Below, piece by piece: positions 43,582-52,105 of a stretch of 64,000 bases of DNA (the first letter of the stretch is position 1; each line of letters begins with the position of its first letter). The notes under the pieces are model-generated. The model did not search any database. It had not been told where the DNA came from and saw only the letters and a list, made by a program, of their open reading frames with translations. The position numbers and the translations under genes are program-made. Location: the NCBI GenBank assembly GCA_963714405.1, contig CAVQOH010000002.1:248001-312000 (forward strand), given 5' to 3'. The stretch comes from JAZGGS01 sp963714405. GTDB lineage: Bacteria > Bacteroidota > Ignavibacteria > Ignavibacteriales > Ignavibacteriaceae.

Positions 43582-44745
43582 TTATAACCTGAAAAAGAAC
43601 AAAGCAAAACTTTCGAACAAAGTCATCTTTTTTTCTCTTCCATTTTGTCTTAAATAAACCAGCGCCAAAGTTCTGTAGAACATATGCGCAAGTTTAGAGT
43701 AAGGTGCATACCATAATAAGAAAAAAATAAACACCATATGTACAAAATAGATGTTATACGCAAGAAACGGAATTTCCAGCAACCTCATTGTTTGCGTTAA
43801 TAAACCCGTAGTGGCAACCAGAAAAACAAAAATGATTAATAGCCAATCGTTGTATGTGCTTACTCCTTTGTCTTTTTTAGTTCCCAATCTTTTTGTAGTT
43901 ACAACAATGCACCCAATAACCATTGCAATGCCACTAAGGTTGCCCAAAATCTTAATTGGATGAAAAAGCGGAATTGGTGATAAATCAAATATAACGAGAG
44001 CCCCTACAGCAAGACCTGCGGTTAGCATTGCACCAAAAAAACCATAAAAGATTAATAGATGGCCCCAAAACCTGCTGGAAGATGTAGAGCAAGTGTTAAA
44101 GTTTTTATGAAAGATTATCTCAAAAAATGTTTCAAAAAATACTTTAATAAAACTCCTTTTATTTTCCTGTGGAGTTAGTACTTTTAAATTCTTCCAAAAT
44201 CTTGATAAACCAATTGCAGCAAATGCAAAAATTAAAATATTACCGCCTATAAAAAACATTTCTAAAACGCCATGTGGCAGAAATCTTGCAAACTTTACCA
44301 CACCTTCATTTAACTGATCAAAATTTCCATCAAGATTATTGTATAATAAACCAAATAATATTATTGCTGGAACTAAAAGTAATGGAATCAAATAGATTGG
44401 ATTTTTTAATGCGGAGCCCATGAATTTAGGAAATGCAAAAAAATCAATTACATATGAACGCACTGCAGCCAACACATCACCCGGTTTGGCTCCGCGTGGA
44501 CAATGTTCACTGCAATCGGCACAGCCATGGCATAACCAAACATCGGGATTAGATAAAAGATTTTCCTTTTGTCCCCAGCTTGCAGATATCATCTCTTTAC
44601 GCGGGAATGCACTTTGTTGAGGGGATAATGAACATACGACTGAACAGGATGCACATTGATAACACTTTTTTAGTGTGTCTCCGCCATGTTTTTTCAAATA
44701 TGAAATAAATTCTAAATCGGGTTTTATTAAAGTTCTGCTTTCCAC
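43582..44745 (-). CDS. qmoC: QmoC, quinone-interacting membrane oxidoreductase subunit C
   Basis: A 387-residue HdrC/HdrE-like fusion. The N-terminal part has two [4Fe-4S] motifs, CYQCASCSVVC and CHGCADCSEHCP. Then five to six membrane helices of a heme b type (HGVLEMFFIGG, FWGHLLIFYG, YFVHMVFIFF with His ligands). It passes electrons between the quinone pool and QmoAB, which feed APS reductase. Unusually it is not beside qmoAB (52106-55592): sat, aprBA, hppA and two small genes come between. It is the last gene before the phosphorelay block. Length fits the family. Confidence 0.9.
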   Translation of the reverse strand: MESRTLIKPDLEFISYLKKHGGDTLKKCYQCASCSVVCSLSPQQSAFPRKEMISASWGQKENLLSNPDVWLCHGCADCSEHCPRGAKPGDVLAAVRSYVIDFFAFPKFMGSALKNPIYLIPLLLVPAIILFGLLYNNLDGNFDQLNEGVVKFARFLPHGVLEMFFIGGNILIFAFAAIGLSRFWKNLKVLTPQENKRSFIKVFFETFFEIIFHKNFNTCSTSSSRFWGHLLIFYGFFGAMLTAGLAVGALVIFDLSPIPLFHPIKILGNLSGIAMVIGCIVVTTKRLGTKKDKGVSTYNDWLLIIFVFLVATTGLLTQTMRLLEIPFLAYNIYFVHMVFIFFLLWYAPYSKLAHMFYRTLALVYLRQNGREKKMTLFESFALFFFRL

Positions 44746-44755
44746 AACATAACCT

Positions 44756-45550
44756 TTAGTTTTTATTTATTTGCTCATTAATTTTCATGGTTTTTTCACC
44801 AAATAAGCTAAATTTTATCCAATCAAATCCAAATTTTAATAGTTCTTCATCATCCTTCATCATTTTGTTTAAGCGATCTTTATCAACATCAAAACGTTTT
44901 AAGAATGTTGTATCCTTAATAAATTCTTTAAACCTATCCAGGTTATAACATGCTAAATAAAACATTTCAACTTTCTGAGGAGTCAGCACTTTGCCTTTTT
45001 CAAAAAAATCATGAAATGCTATCTCTTTAAACATTTCTCCAAATATATCGTAATCACCCACTCCCTGATCAATCATCCATTCAGATATTGTCCATTCTTT
45101 TCCATCTTCAAAACCTTTGCATACTTCTTCGTTTAGTATAAAATAAAACTTTTTATCAGTTGAATTTTCACTCTCTTTTGGAGATGCCTGCCCTACAGGA
45201 TACATTCTGCAGGACCATGGTCTGTTTTCGTACACTGTGCAACCCTTTTCAGGATCAACAAAAAAGCAGTGCTTTGTTTCTGTTTCAGTCATTCGTAGTT
45301 GAACTGCAGGAAGCTGCTGCTTATGATCTGCAACCAACTGCGTGTACTTATCCAAAAAATCCTGTGAGGTGATTCCCAATTGATTCTTTAAACGTAGAAC
45401 ATCATAAGGCGTTAAGAATATATTAACGTCTGCACAACATTGGTTAAAACAGGAAACTCCCGGATGGCAAGAAAATTTGAATTTATCATTTGCTTCAAGC
45501 CGGGGAAATTGTTCAAGTATTGTTTTCTTTAGTGTATCCAGCGCATTCAT
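44756..45550 (-). CDS. YkgJ-family cysteine-cluster protein
   Basis: A 264-residue protein with the YkgJ/Fe-S-cluster domain. Its conserved cysteines are CHPGVSCFNQCCADV near residue 28, later CTVYENRPWSCRMYP (about residue 108) and CKGFEDG. These proteins likely bind a zinc ion or an iron-sulfur cluster; the true role is uncertain. The gene is 10 bp before qmoC and 26 bp after the zinc-ribbon gene, so the three are probably one transcript. In this position it may help mature or protect the Qmo complex, but that is inference. Confidence 0.75.
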   Translation of the reverse strand: MNALDTLKKTILEQFPRLEANDKFKFSCHPGVSCFNQCCADVNIFLTPYDVLRLKNQLGITSQDFLDKYTQLVADHKQQLPAVQLRMTETETKHCFFVDPEKGCTVYENRPWSCRMYPVGQASPKESENSTDKKFYFILNEEVCKGFEDGKEWTISEWMIDQGVGDYDIFGEMFKEIAFHDFFEKGKVLTPQKVEMFYLACYNLDRFKEFIKDTTFLKRFDVDKDRLNKMMKDDEELLKFGFDWIKFSLFGEKTMKINEQINKN

Positions 45551-45576
45551 TTTCTATCTCCATTTACATTATTCAA

Positions 45577-45846
45577 TCAAAGAGTAATTCTATCTTTTAG
45601 AGCATTTTCAGACCAAACAGGTAACGGCCCATATTCCCCGTTTTGAGGATTAAAGCGATATCTGTATGATGATTTTACATTGTAATTTTTCATCATATGA
45701 TCCCAGCCATTTATATAATATTTACATTTATCATTAAAACAAACAAATTGCATGTTTTCGCCCCAGGATGATTCAGCCGGAGGCATCCAGGGTAACAATT
45801 CACTATTACAATGAGGGCAGTTGTGCTGCTCTTTTTTCTTTTGCAT
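45577..45846 (-). CDS. Ogr/Delta-like zinc-ribbon small protein
   Basis: An 89-residue protein with a four-cysteine zinc ribbon: CPHCNSELLPW near residue 10 and CFNDKCKYYINGW near residue 37. The spacing CxxC...CxxxxC with a YY/W pattern resembles the Ogr/Delta-like zinc finger family. It starts 9 bp after the hppA stop and precedes the YkgJ-type gene. It may act as a small regulator or chaperone for the cluster. The shared CPHCxxxLxPW motif with 237-446 suggests kinship. Confidence 0.65.
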   Translation of the reverse strand: MQKKKEQHNCPHCNSELLPWMPPAESSWGENMQFVCFNDKCKYYINGWDHMMKNYNVKSSYRYRFNPQNGEYGPLPVWSENALKDRITL

Positions 45847-45855
45847 TAATCGTTC

Positions 45856-47922
45856 CTATATGATTAATGGTGCAATTACAAGTGCAATTACAGCCATCAA
45901 TTTAATTAAAATATTCAGCGAAGGACCTGATGTATCTTTAAAGGGATCACCAACAGTATCTCCAACAACAGCAGCTTTATGGGCATCTGAACCTTTACCA
46001 CCAAATGCACCAGCTTCTATATGCTTCTTAGCATTATCCCAGGCCCCACCAGCATTAGCTTGAAATATTGCCATCAAAACACCCACTACTGTAACACCTG
46101 CCAATAACCCACCAAGCGCTTCTTTACTAACAAATCCAAATACTACTGGAGTTATAACTGCAATCAACCCGGGAGCAATCATTTTTTTAATTGCAGCGGC
46201 GGTTGCAATATCTACACATTTTGCATGATCAGCTTTTGTCTTGCCCTCCATCAAGCCGGGAATCTCTCTAAATTGACGTCTTACCTCTTCAATCATATCA
46301 AATGCTGCATCGCCAACCGCTCTCATTGCCATAGAACTAAATAAGAAGGGTAAAATACCACCAATTAATAATCCAGCCATTACATAAGGATCGCTTACAT
46401 CAATTACAGAGATTTGTGCTTGTGATTGAAAAGCGCTGAATAAAGCAAGTGCTGTCAGTGCTGCGGAACCAATTGCAAAACCTTTACCTATAGCAGCAGT
46501 CGTATTTCCTACTGCATCGAGTTTATCAGTTCTTTCACGAACTTCCGGTGGTAGTTCACTCATCTCCGCTAAACCGCCTGCATTATCTGCAATCGGACCA
46601 TAAGCATCAACCGCTAGCTGGATACCAGTGGTTGAAAGCATACCCACGGCAGCTATTGCAATACCGTATAAACCAGCAAAGTAATAAGATAGAACAATTG
46701 CAATTGCAATATAAATAACCGGTAAAGCAGTGGATTTCATTCCAAGCGCTAAGCCTGCTATGATGTTTGTAGCTGCACCTGTTTGTGATTGAGCTGCTAT
46801 ATTTTGTGCGGGTTTCCTTGATTCAGCTGTATAGTACTCGGTGGTTAAACCGATTGCTATCCCGGCCAACAGACCTACAATAGTTACTATAAAAATATTT
46901 GAGGCGGTTAGTGCCCTTAGTAAACCTGTAACATTTGTGGTTGGTTCTGCAGCCTCAGGAAGAAAATAACTAATTAGGGGATATGCAAGCAAAATCATTA
47001 ATACGCCTGAACCAAAGGTTCCAAGATTCAAGGCAGTTTGCGGATTACCACCTTCTTTAGTTCTCACTGCAAAAGTGCCAATTATCGAACAGATTATTCC
47101 GAGACCGGCTAGAAAAAGTGGTAAGATAATTAAATTTATATTTTGATAAACAATACCAAGAACCATTGTTCCAACAATTGAGCCAACAAAGCTTTCAAAT
47201 AGATCTGCTCCCATTCCCGCAACATCACCCACGTTATCGCCTACATTATCAGCAATGGTTGCAGGATTACGAGGATCATCTTCCGGAATTCCGGCTTCAA
47301 CTTTTCCAACCAAATCAGCTCCAACATCAGCCGCTTTTGTGTAAATTCCCCCGCCAACACGTGCAAACAGTGCGATTGAGGATGCGCCAAATGAAAATCC
47401 GGTAATAACATTAATCACTACAACAAAATTTGCAGATCCATCCGGATTTGTAAAAGCTTCAGAATAAATTGGAAACAGAAGTCCTAATCCTAAAACTCCG
47501 AGTCCTACAACACACATTCCCATAACAGTTCCACCTGAAAATGCAACTTGCAGTGCGCGGTTTAAATTTTCTCTTGCAGCATTGGTTGTTCTTACGTTAG
47601 CGCTAGTAGCAACACGCATTCCAAAAAATCCAGCCAGGGCAGAACTTAATGCACCAAGAACAAAAGATACTGCAATTATTGGGCTGCTATCGGGTGAATT
47701 CCAGTTAGCAATTGCCAGCAGAATGGCTACAACAATTACAAAAATTGCTAAGACTCTGTATTCTCTTTTAAGAAATGCCATTGCTCCATCTCTAACATAG
47801 CCGGAAATTTCTATCATACGTTCAGTTCCGGGATCCTGGCGGCTAACCCATTTTGCTTTTATGAATGCAAAAATGAGAGCAACAATTCCCAATGCAGGTA
47901 TTATATAAATCCAGTTAGGCAT
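45856..47922 (-). CDS. hppA: Membrane-bound pyrophosphatase, ion-pumping
   Basis: A 688-residue pump with about 16 helices. Substrate-site motifs are DVGADLVGKVEAGIPEDDPR, DNVGDNVGDVAG, and the late DTVGDPFKDTSGP. It splits the PPi made by Sat during sulfate activation and stores the energy as an ion gradient. The region GNTTAAIGKG has Ala-Ala and Gly where K+-independent enzymes have Lys and Thr, so by the family rule it should be of the K+-dependent type, pumping H+ or Na+. It lies between aprA and the zinc-ribbon gene. AGAATTG precedes the ATG. Confidence 0.93.
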   Translation of the reverse strand: MPNWIYIIPALGIVALIFAFIKAKWVSRQDPGTERMIEISGYVRDGAMAFLKREYRVLAIFVIVVAILLAIANWNSPDSSPIIAVSFVLGALSSALAGFFGMRVATSANVRTTNAARENLNRALQVAFSGGTVMGMCVVGLGVLGLGLLFPIYSEAFTNPDGSANFVVVINVITGFSFGASSIALFARVGGGIYTKAADVGADLVGKVEAGIPEDDPRNPATIADNVGDNVGDVAGMGADLFESFVGSIVGTMVLGIVYQNINLIILPLFLAGLGIICSIIGTFAVRTKEGGNPQTALNLGTFGSGVLMILLAYPLISYFLPEAAEPTTNVTGLLRALTASNIFIVTIVGLLAGIAIGLTTEYYTAESRKPAQNIAAQSQTGAATNIIAGLALGMKSTALPVIYIAIAIVLSYYFAGLYGIAIAAVGMLSTTGIQLAVDAYGPIADNAGGLAEMSELPPEVRERTDKLDAVGNTTAAIGKGFAIGSAALTALALFSAFQSQAQISVIDVSDPYVMAGLLIGGILPFLFSSMAMRAVGDAAFDMIEEVRRQFREIPGLMEGKTKADHAKCVDIATAAAIKKMIAPGLIAVITPVVFGFVSKEALGGLLAGVTVVGVLMAIFQANAGGAWDNAKKHIEAGAFGGKGSDAHKAAVVGDTVGDPFKDTSGPSLNILIKLMAVIALVIAPLII

Positions 47923-48069
47923 ATCAATTCTCCATAAAAAGCTTTGCTAAGTATTATCTTTTATATAGATTATTTTAACAAAATATTAAGTAATAAAAAA
48001 AATCCTCAAAGTAGTTTCTGTTATTTTGATGATAATACTATGAGGATCTCAAATTTAGTTTTCTTAGGG

Positions 48070-48109
48070 ATGATACTTCCCCCAAAGTAATTCAAGGGGG
48101 AAGTCATCC
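48070..48109 (-). terminator. Stem-loop after aprA
   Basis: Arms ACTTCCCCC (48075-48083) and GGGGGAAGT (48096-48104) pair perfectly over 9 bp with a 12-base loop; outer GATGA/TCATC extends it with a small bulge. It lies 63 bp past the aprA stop. On the minus strand it is not followed by a clear T-run, while the plus strand has TTTTCTATTTT, so it may end or protect the sat-aprBA message rather than be a classic terminator. The gap 47923-48166 holds nothing else. Confidence 0.5.
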
Positions 48110-48166
48110 GGTTTTCTATTTTATTAATTTGAAAGATTAAACCTACGGAATTAAGTATAACTAATA

Positions 48167-50042
48167 TTAGTTATTATATATTCTAACAACCGGTCGTTTA
48201 ATCATTTCCCATTCGCCTGTTTTGGGAACGTATTTACAATTGGCAAATGCATCCCAATTTTTATTATCCATGCTAGGTTTATCAGCCCTGAAGTAGTAAC
48301 CAGGCCAGCGGGTTTCTTCACGGAACAATAATGTTCTAACATGAGCTTCGGCTTGCCACATCCGATGTACATTTTCCCAGCATCTCATCAATTCATGCAG
48401 ATCAGGAGCTGCTAGTTTTGCTGCATCTTCTTTCAAGAATGCCAATAGATTCCAACCCTTTTTCCAATAATTTTTCACTTGTGGTAAATCCTGTAGAAAC
48501 ACCACCTGCATATTCATCCATAATTTTCTGCAGTCTGAACATAAACATTTTCGGTAAAATGTAATTCGGGTTAACATCTGGAGTTACTGTTTTACCACTG
48601 AATTCTGCATAAATATCCAGGGGTTGAAGAATTTCTTTTTTCAATTCTTCAACTGCAGCCATATCAACCTTAATATCAGGATTATCCAGAATATATTTGA
48701 TTGCAGCTTTACCTGCAATTCTACCTTCGGCATGCGAACCTGAAGAGAATTTATGACTGGAAGCACCGGAAGCATCACCAGCACAGAATAAACCATTTAC
48801 TGTTGACATACAATCATAACCCCAGTAATATTCATCAGGAGCAACATCTTTTGGACCACTTACCCAAGCACCAGAAGCACCAGAGTGTGAACCTATAAAG
48901 TACGGTTCTGCAGCAGCAATTTCAGATGGTTTTTCTTCAGGAGCTGTATTAGTAGCAGCCCAAAGGATAGCCTGAGAAATTGTCATATCCAAAAAGTCTT
49001 CCCAAGCTTCAGCTTCTAGTTCTTTAAGTTTTTTCTTAGCTGCTTTTTCATCACCTGATTCGGAAGCAATTTTTTGAATCGCTTCTTCTGTACGCATATA
49101 AATAGGACCTTTACCTTCTTGAACATCAAGCATCATCAACCAGTTACGCAGGTTTGCAGGAACAGGTTTAACTTTTCCGTAAGGCAACCATTTTTCTAAT
49201 TCTGGTCTGCGTGTTTCCATATAGGTTTCACCTAAACCGTTTGTTGCTCGGGATTTGAATAGTAAGAACCATGCACCAACTGGTCCATAAGCATCTTTAA
49301 AACGAACAGGAATAAAACGAACTTCCTGGCAAGTCATTTCTGCACCAGCTTTAAGAGTAAAGTAAGCACTTGAGCCGGAATTCCATGGTGGATACCATGC
49401 ACGCCCAAGACCTTCACCTGATGAGCGTGGTTTAAATACGTGAACTGCACCACCCATTGCTACTAAGGTAGCTTTAGCTTTAAAGATATAGAATTTTTCT
49501 TCACGCACGCTAAATCCAACAGCACCTACACAACGTTCGCCATCCATAATAGGACCAACTATAAAAACACGTTCGTAAATGTTATCCATTCCCACAGCAT
49601 TTTTTGCAGCTTCTGCAACAATAACTTTATATGATTCACCGTTAATCATCAACTGCCATCTACCTTCATGCACATATGCACCTTTTTCATCTTTCCAAAT
49701 CGGAAGTCCCCATTTTTCAAATAGATGTACAGATGAATCAACGTGACGGGCAATGTTATAAACTAAATCTTCCCGGGTGATACCCATTAAATCATTACGT
49801 ACGTAATCAACATAATCCTGCATGCTGTTTTGTCCGTCTTTCAAACCAACATACTGGTTAATTGCTGATAAACCCATTGCAACAGCACCACTACGATCAA
49901 CTGCGGCTTTATCAACAAGTGTAACTTTTAGCCCATTTTTCTTTGCCCAATGTGCGGCTTCTACAGCAGCACCACAGGCAGCCATACCACCACCAACAAT
50001 CAGAAGATCAGTGGTTACTTCTACGGTTTCGAAATTAGCCAT
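48167..50042 (-). CDS. aprA: AprA, adenylylsulfate reductase alpha subunit (frameshifted in this sequence)
   Basis: The flavoprotein subunit of APS reductase, which turns APS into sulfite and AMP. FAD site LLIVGGGMAACGAAVEAA near the start; substrate region GRWQLMINGESYK, RFKDAYGPVGAWFLLF; FAD end SSHKFSSGSHAEGRIAGKAA. The frame from 50042 stops at 48402, and the true C-terminus continues in another frame to 48167 (LAFLKEDAAKLAAPDLHELM, then REETRWPGYYFRADKP). Removing one base near 48449 gives about 624 residues, the normal length. The strong conservation of both parts suggests a sequence error. aprB is 23 bp upstream, a typical aprBA operon. Confidence 0.92.
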
Positions 50043-50065
50043 GATAATTATCTCCTTATTATTGG

Positions 50066-50503
50066 TTATTTAAATGATGGAATTTTGTCCAGACCAGCAG
50101 CTTCGGGTTCAGAATAAAGTGCAGGTCCAGCAAAATCATCTGTAATTGCAAATCCACCATCCGGTTTTGCTTCTCCTTCGGGGGTGGTACGAATTGGGAA
50201 CTTGAACCGTTTTAAACTTCCGTTACGGAATTTAACAGTCCACATAATACTATCAGTACTACGCATAGGTGTTACTGTAGCACCTAAAGGAACAAAATCG
50301 GCGTAGCCGCGAACTTCAACTGCCTGGGTAGGACAAATTTTAACACAGTTGTAGCATTCCCAGCACATTTCGGGTTCACAGTTATATGCCTTCATTTTTT
50401 CCTTATTTAATACCATCAGATCATTAGGACAAATGAATTGGCACGCTGTTTTATCCAGCGCTTTACAGCCATCGCACTTATCAGAAATTACATAACTTGG
50501 CAT
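50066..50503 (-). CDS. aprB: AprB, adenylylsulfate reductase beta subunit
   Basis: A 145-residue ferredoxin-type subunit with two [4Fe-4S] clusters: CDGCKALDKTACQFICP near residue 10 and CWECYNCVKICPTQA near residue 47. The C-terminal tail (TVKFRNGSLKRFKFPIRTT) wraps AprA in known structures. Electrons reach it from QmoABC and pass to the FAD of AprA. AGGAGG lies before the ATG. It is 23 bp before aprA and 93 bp after sat. Confidence 0.94.
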   Translation of the reverse strand: MPSYVISDKCDGCKALDKTACQFICPNDLMVLNKEKMKAYNCEPEMCWECYNCVKICPTQAVEVRGYADFVPLGATVTPMRSTDSIMWTVKFRNGSLKRFKFPIRTTPEGEAKPDGGFAITDDFAGPALYSEPEAAGLDKIPSFK

Positions 50504-50596
50504 TATAATACCTCCTTATAGAAATTAATAAGATTGAGTAAGTTATTTTTTAACGATAAAAACAATATTTTATCTTTTGAAATTGTCATCAAATTT

Positions 50597-51820
50597 TTAT
50601 TTTTTTACTTTAGCTTCACCGGTTGCGTGTCCATGCATTTTCACTTCAACTTTATTTTCTAGATGAGCATAATAATCCTTTAATACAGCTAAAACTTCCG
50701 GACGGCTGAATTCATAAGGAATTTCTCCACCCTCAGATAATCCTTTTCTTAGAGCTGTGCCGCTTAAAAACAATCTATCTTCTTTTGGATGAGGACAAGT
50801 TTTCATTGAAGCCATACCTCCGCATTTATAACACCAGAATGTCCAATCGATAGGAAGCATTTTACATTCTAGGGCACCTTCCCAAAGCTGGTGATAAGAA
50901 TCCTGAGCATCGAAAGGACCATAGTAATTACCAACTCCAGCGTGATCGCGACCAATAATCATATGTGTGCAACCAAAGTTTTGGCGGAAAACACCATGCA
51001 GCAAACCTTCCCTTGGACCTGCATAACGCATATCCAACGGATATCCACCTGCTACAACACGTTCCTTAAGGAAGTAATTTTCAACTAATGTATCAATACA
51101 CTTAACGCGAACATCTGCAGGAATATCTCCAGGTTTTAATCCACCAACTAATTGATGGATATATAGACCATCGGAGACTTCAATTGCAATCTTTGCAAGG
51201 TATTCATGGGAACGGTGCATAGGATTTCTAAGCTGTAATGCAGCAATTGTTCTCCATCCTTTTTCCTCAAAGATTTTTCTACTTTCGGCTGGGCGTTGAT
51301 AAATTCCTTTAAATTCTTTTGGAAAATAACTTTCTGAAAGAACCTTTACCGGACCAGCAATGTTCCAAGCTTTTTGATCCATAACCATTTTAACACCCGG
51401 ATGTTCTGGATCATTAGTTGTGTAAACGTTTTTGCATTCAAAATCCTTATCAATCTGGTAGGATTCTGTTACTTTTATCGTTCCCATTATTTCATTGGTT
51501 TCACCAGAAACAAGACAAATTTCTTTTCCAGTTTCAATTTTTTCATCATTAGATAATGTGATTGGTATTGGCCAGAAAAGACCAGAGGTCATTTTCATTT
51601 CTGCACAAACACCTTTCCAATCAGCTTTTCCCATAAAACCTTCGAGAGGAGTGAATCCACCGATACCCATCATTATTAAGTCTCCAGTTTCGCGCGAAGA
51701 CATAATAAGCTTTGGAAGTGATTCTGCTTTTTTTAATTCCTCTTCTTTTTCCTTTCCACTAAGAAGAAGAATTTTCAGATCATCGCTTCCGTGAGGTTTA
51801 ATTAAATTTGATGCTGCCAT
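50597..51820 (-). CDS. sat: ATP sulfurylase, dissimilatory type
   Basis: A 407-residue enzyme: sulfate plus ATP gives APS plus PPi. Motifs QLRNPMHRSHEYL (the HxxH-like substrate site, here with His-Arg-Ser-His), GGYPLDMRYAGPREGLLH and GRDHAGVGNYYGPFDAQ are canonical. A zinc-binding part near the end, CYKCGGMASMKTCPHP, is seen in the dissimilatory enzymes. It heads the sat-aprBA group with AAGGAG before the ATG and a perfect 20-bp palindrome 155 bp upstream. The PPi it makes would be removed by the pump at 45856. Confidence 0.95.
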   Translation of the reverse strand: MAASNLIKPHGSDDLKILLLSGKEKEEELKKAESLPKLIMSSRETGDLIMMGIGGFTPLEGFMGKADWKGVCAEMKMTSGLFWPIPITLSNDEKIETGKEICLVSGETNEIMGTIKVTESYQIDKDFECKNVYTTNDPEHPGVKMVMDQKAWNIAGPVKVLSESYFPKEFKGIYQRPAESRKIFEEKGWRTIAALQLRNPMHRSHEYLAKIAIEVSDGLYIHQLVGGLKPGDIPADVRVKCIDTLVENYFLKERVVAGGYPLDMRYAGPREGLLHGVFRQNFGCTHMIIGRDHAGVGNYYGPFDAQDSYHQLWEGALECKMLPIDWTFWCYKCGGMASMKTCPHPKEDRLFLSGTALRKGLSEGGEIPYEFSRPEVLAVLKDYYAHLENKVEVKMHGHATGEAKVKK

Positions 51821-51974
51821 TGTAGCTCCTTAATTAAAATTGTTAATATAGTTCACAAAATCTGATGAATTAAATTGATTGAGTATTGTATCGACCAATT
51901 GTATAGAAATGTTAGTTATTTCTTTCTTTTTAAACGTTTTTGTACGATTAGAAGTGCAGATAGAATCCCCTATG

Positions 51975-51994
51975 AAATTGGTAATTACCAATTT
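51975..51994 (-). promoter_or_regulatory. Perfect 20-bp palindrome upstream of sat
   Basis: AAATTGGTAATTACCAATTT reads the same on both strands. It lies in the 285-bp gap between qmoB and sat, 155 bp before the sat start and 112 bp after the qmoB stop. No T-run follows on the minus strand, so an operator fits better than a terminator. TTGGTA/TACCAA half-sites recall GntR-type binding sites. No regulator gene lies near it. Confidence 0.45.
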
Positions 51995-52105
51995 TACAAT
52001 ACCGGTTTATTATTGAATTTTACAATTAATTACACATCTAAAATTATTGCTACGCGGAAGTAAAATCAACGCGAATTGGAATTTTGTACTCATTCTGTTG
52101 CTATT

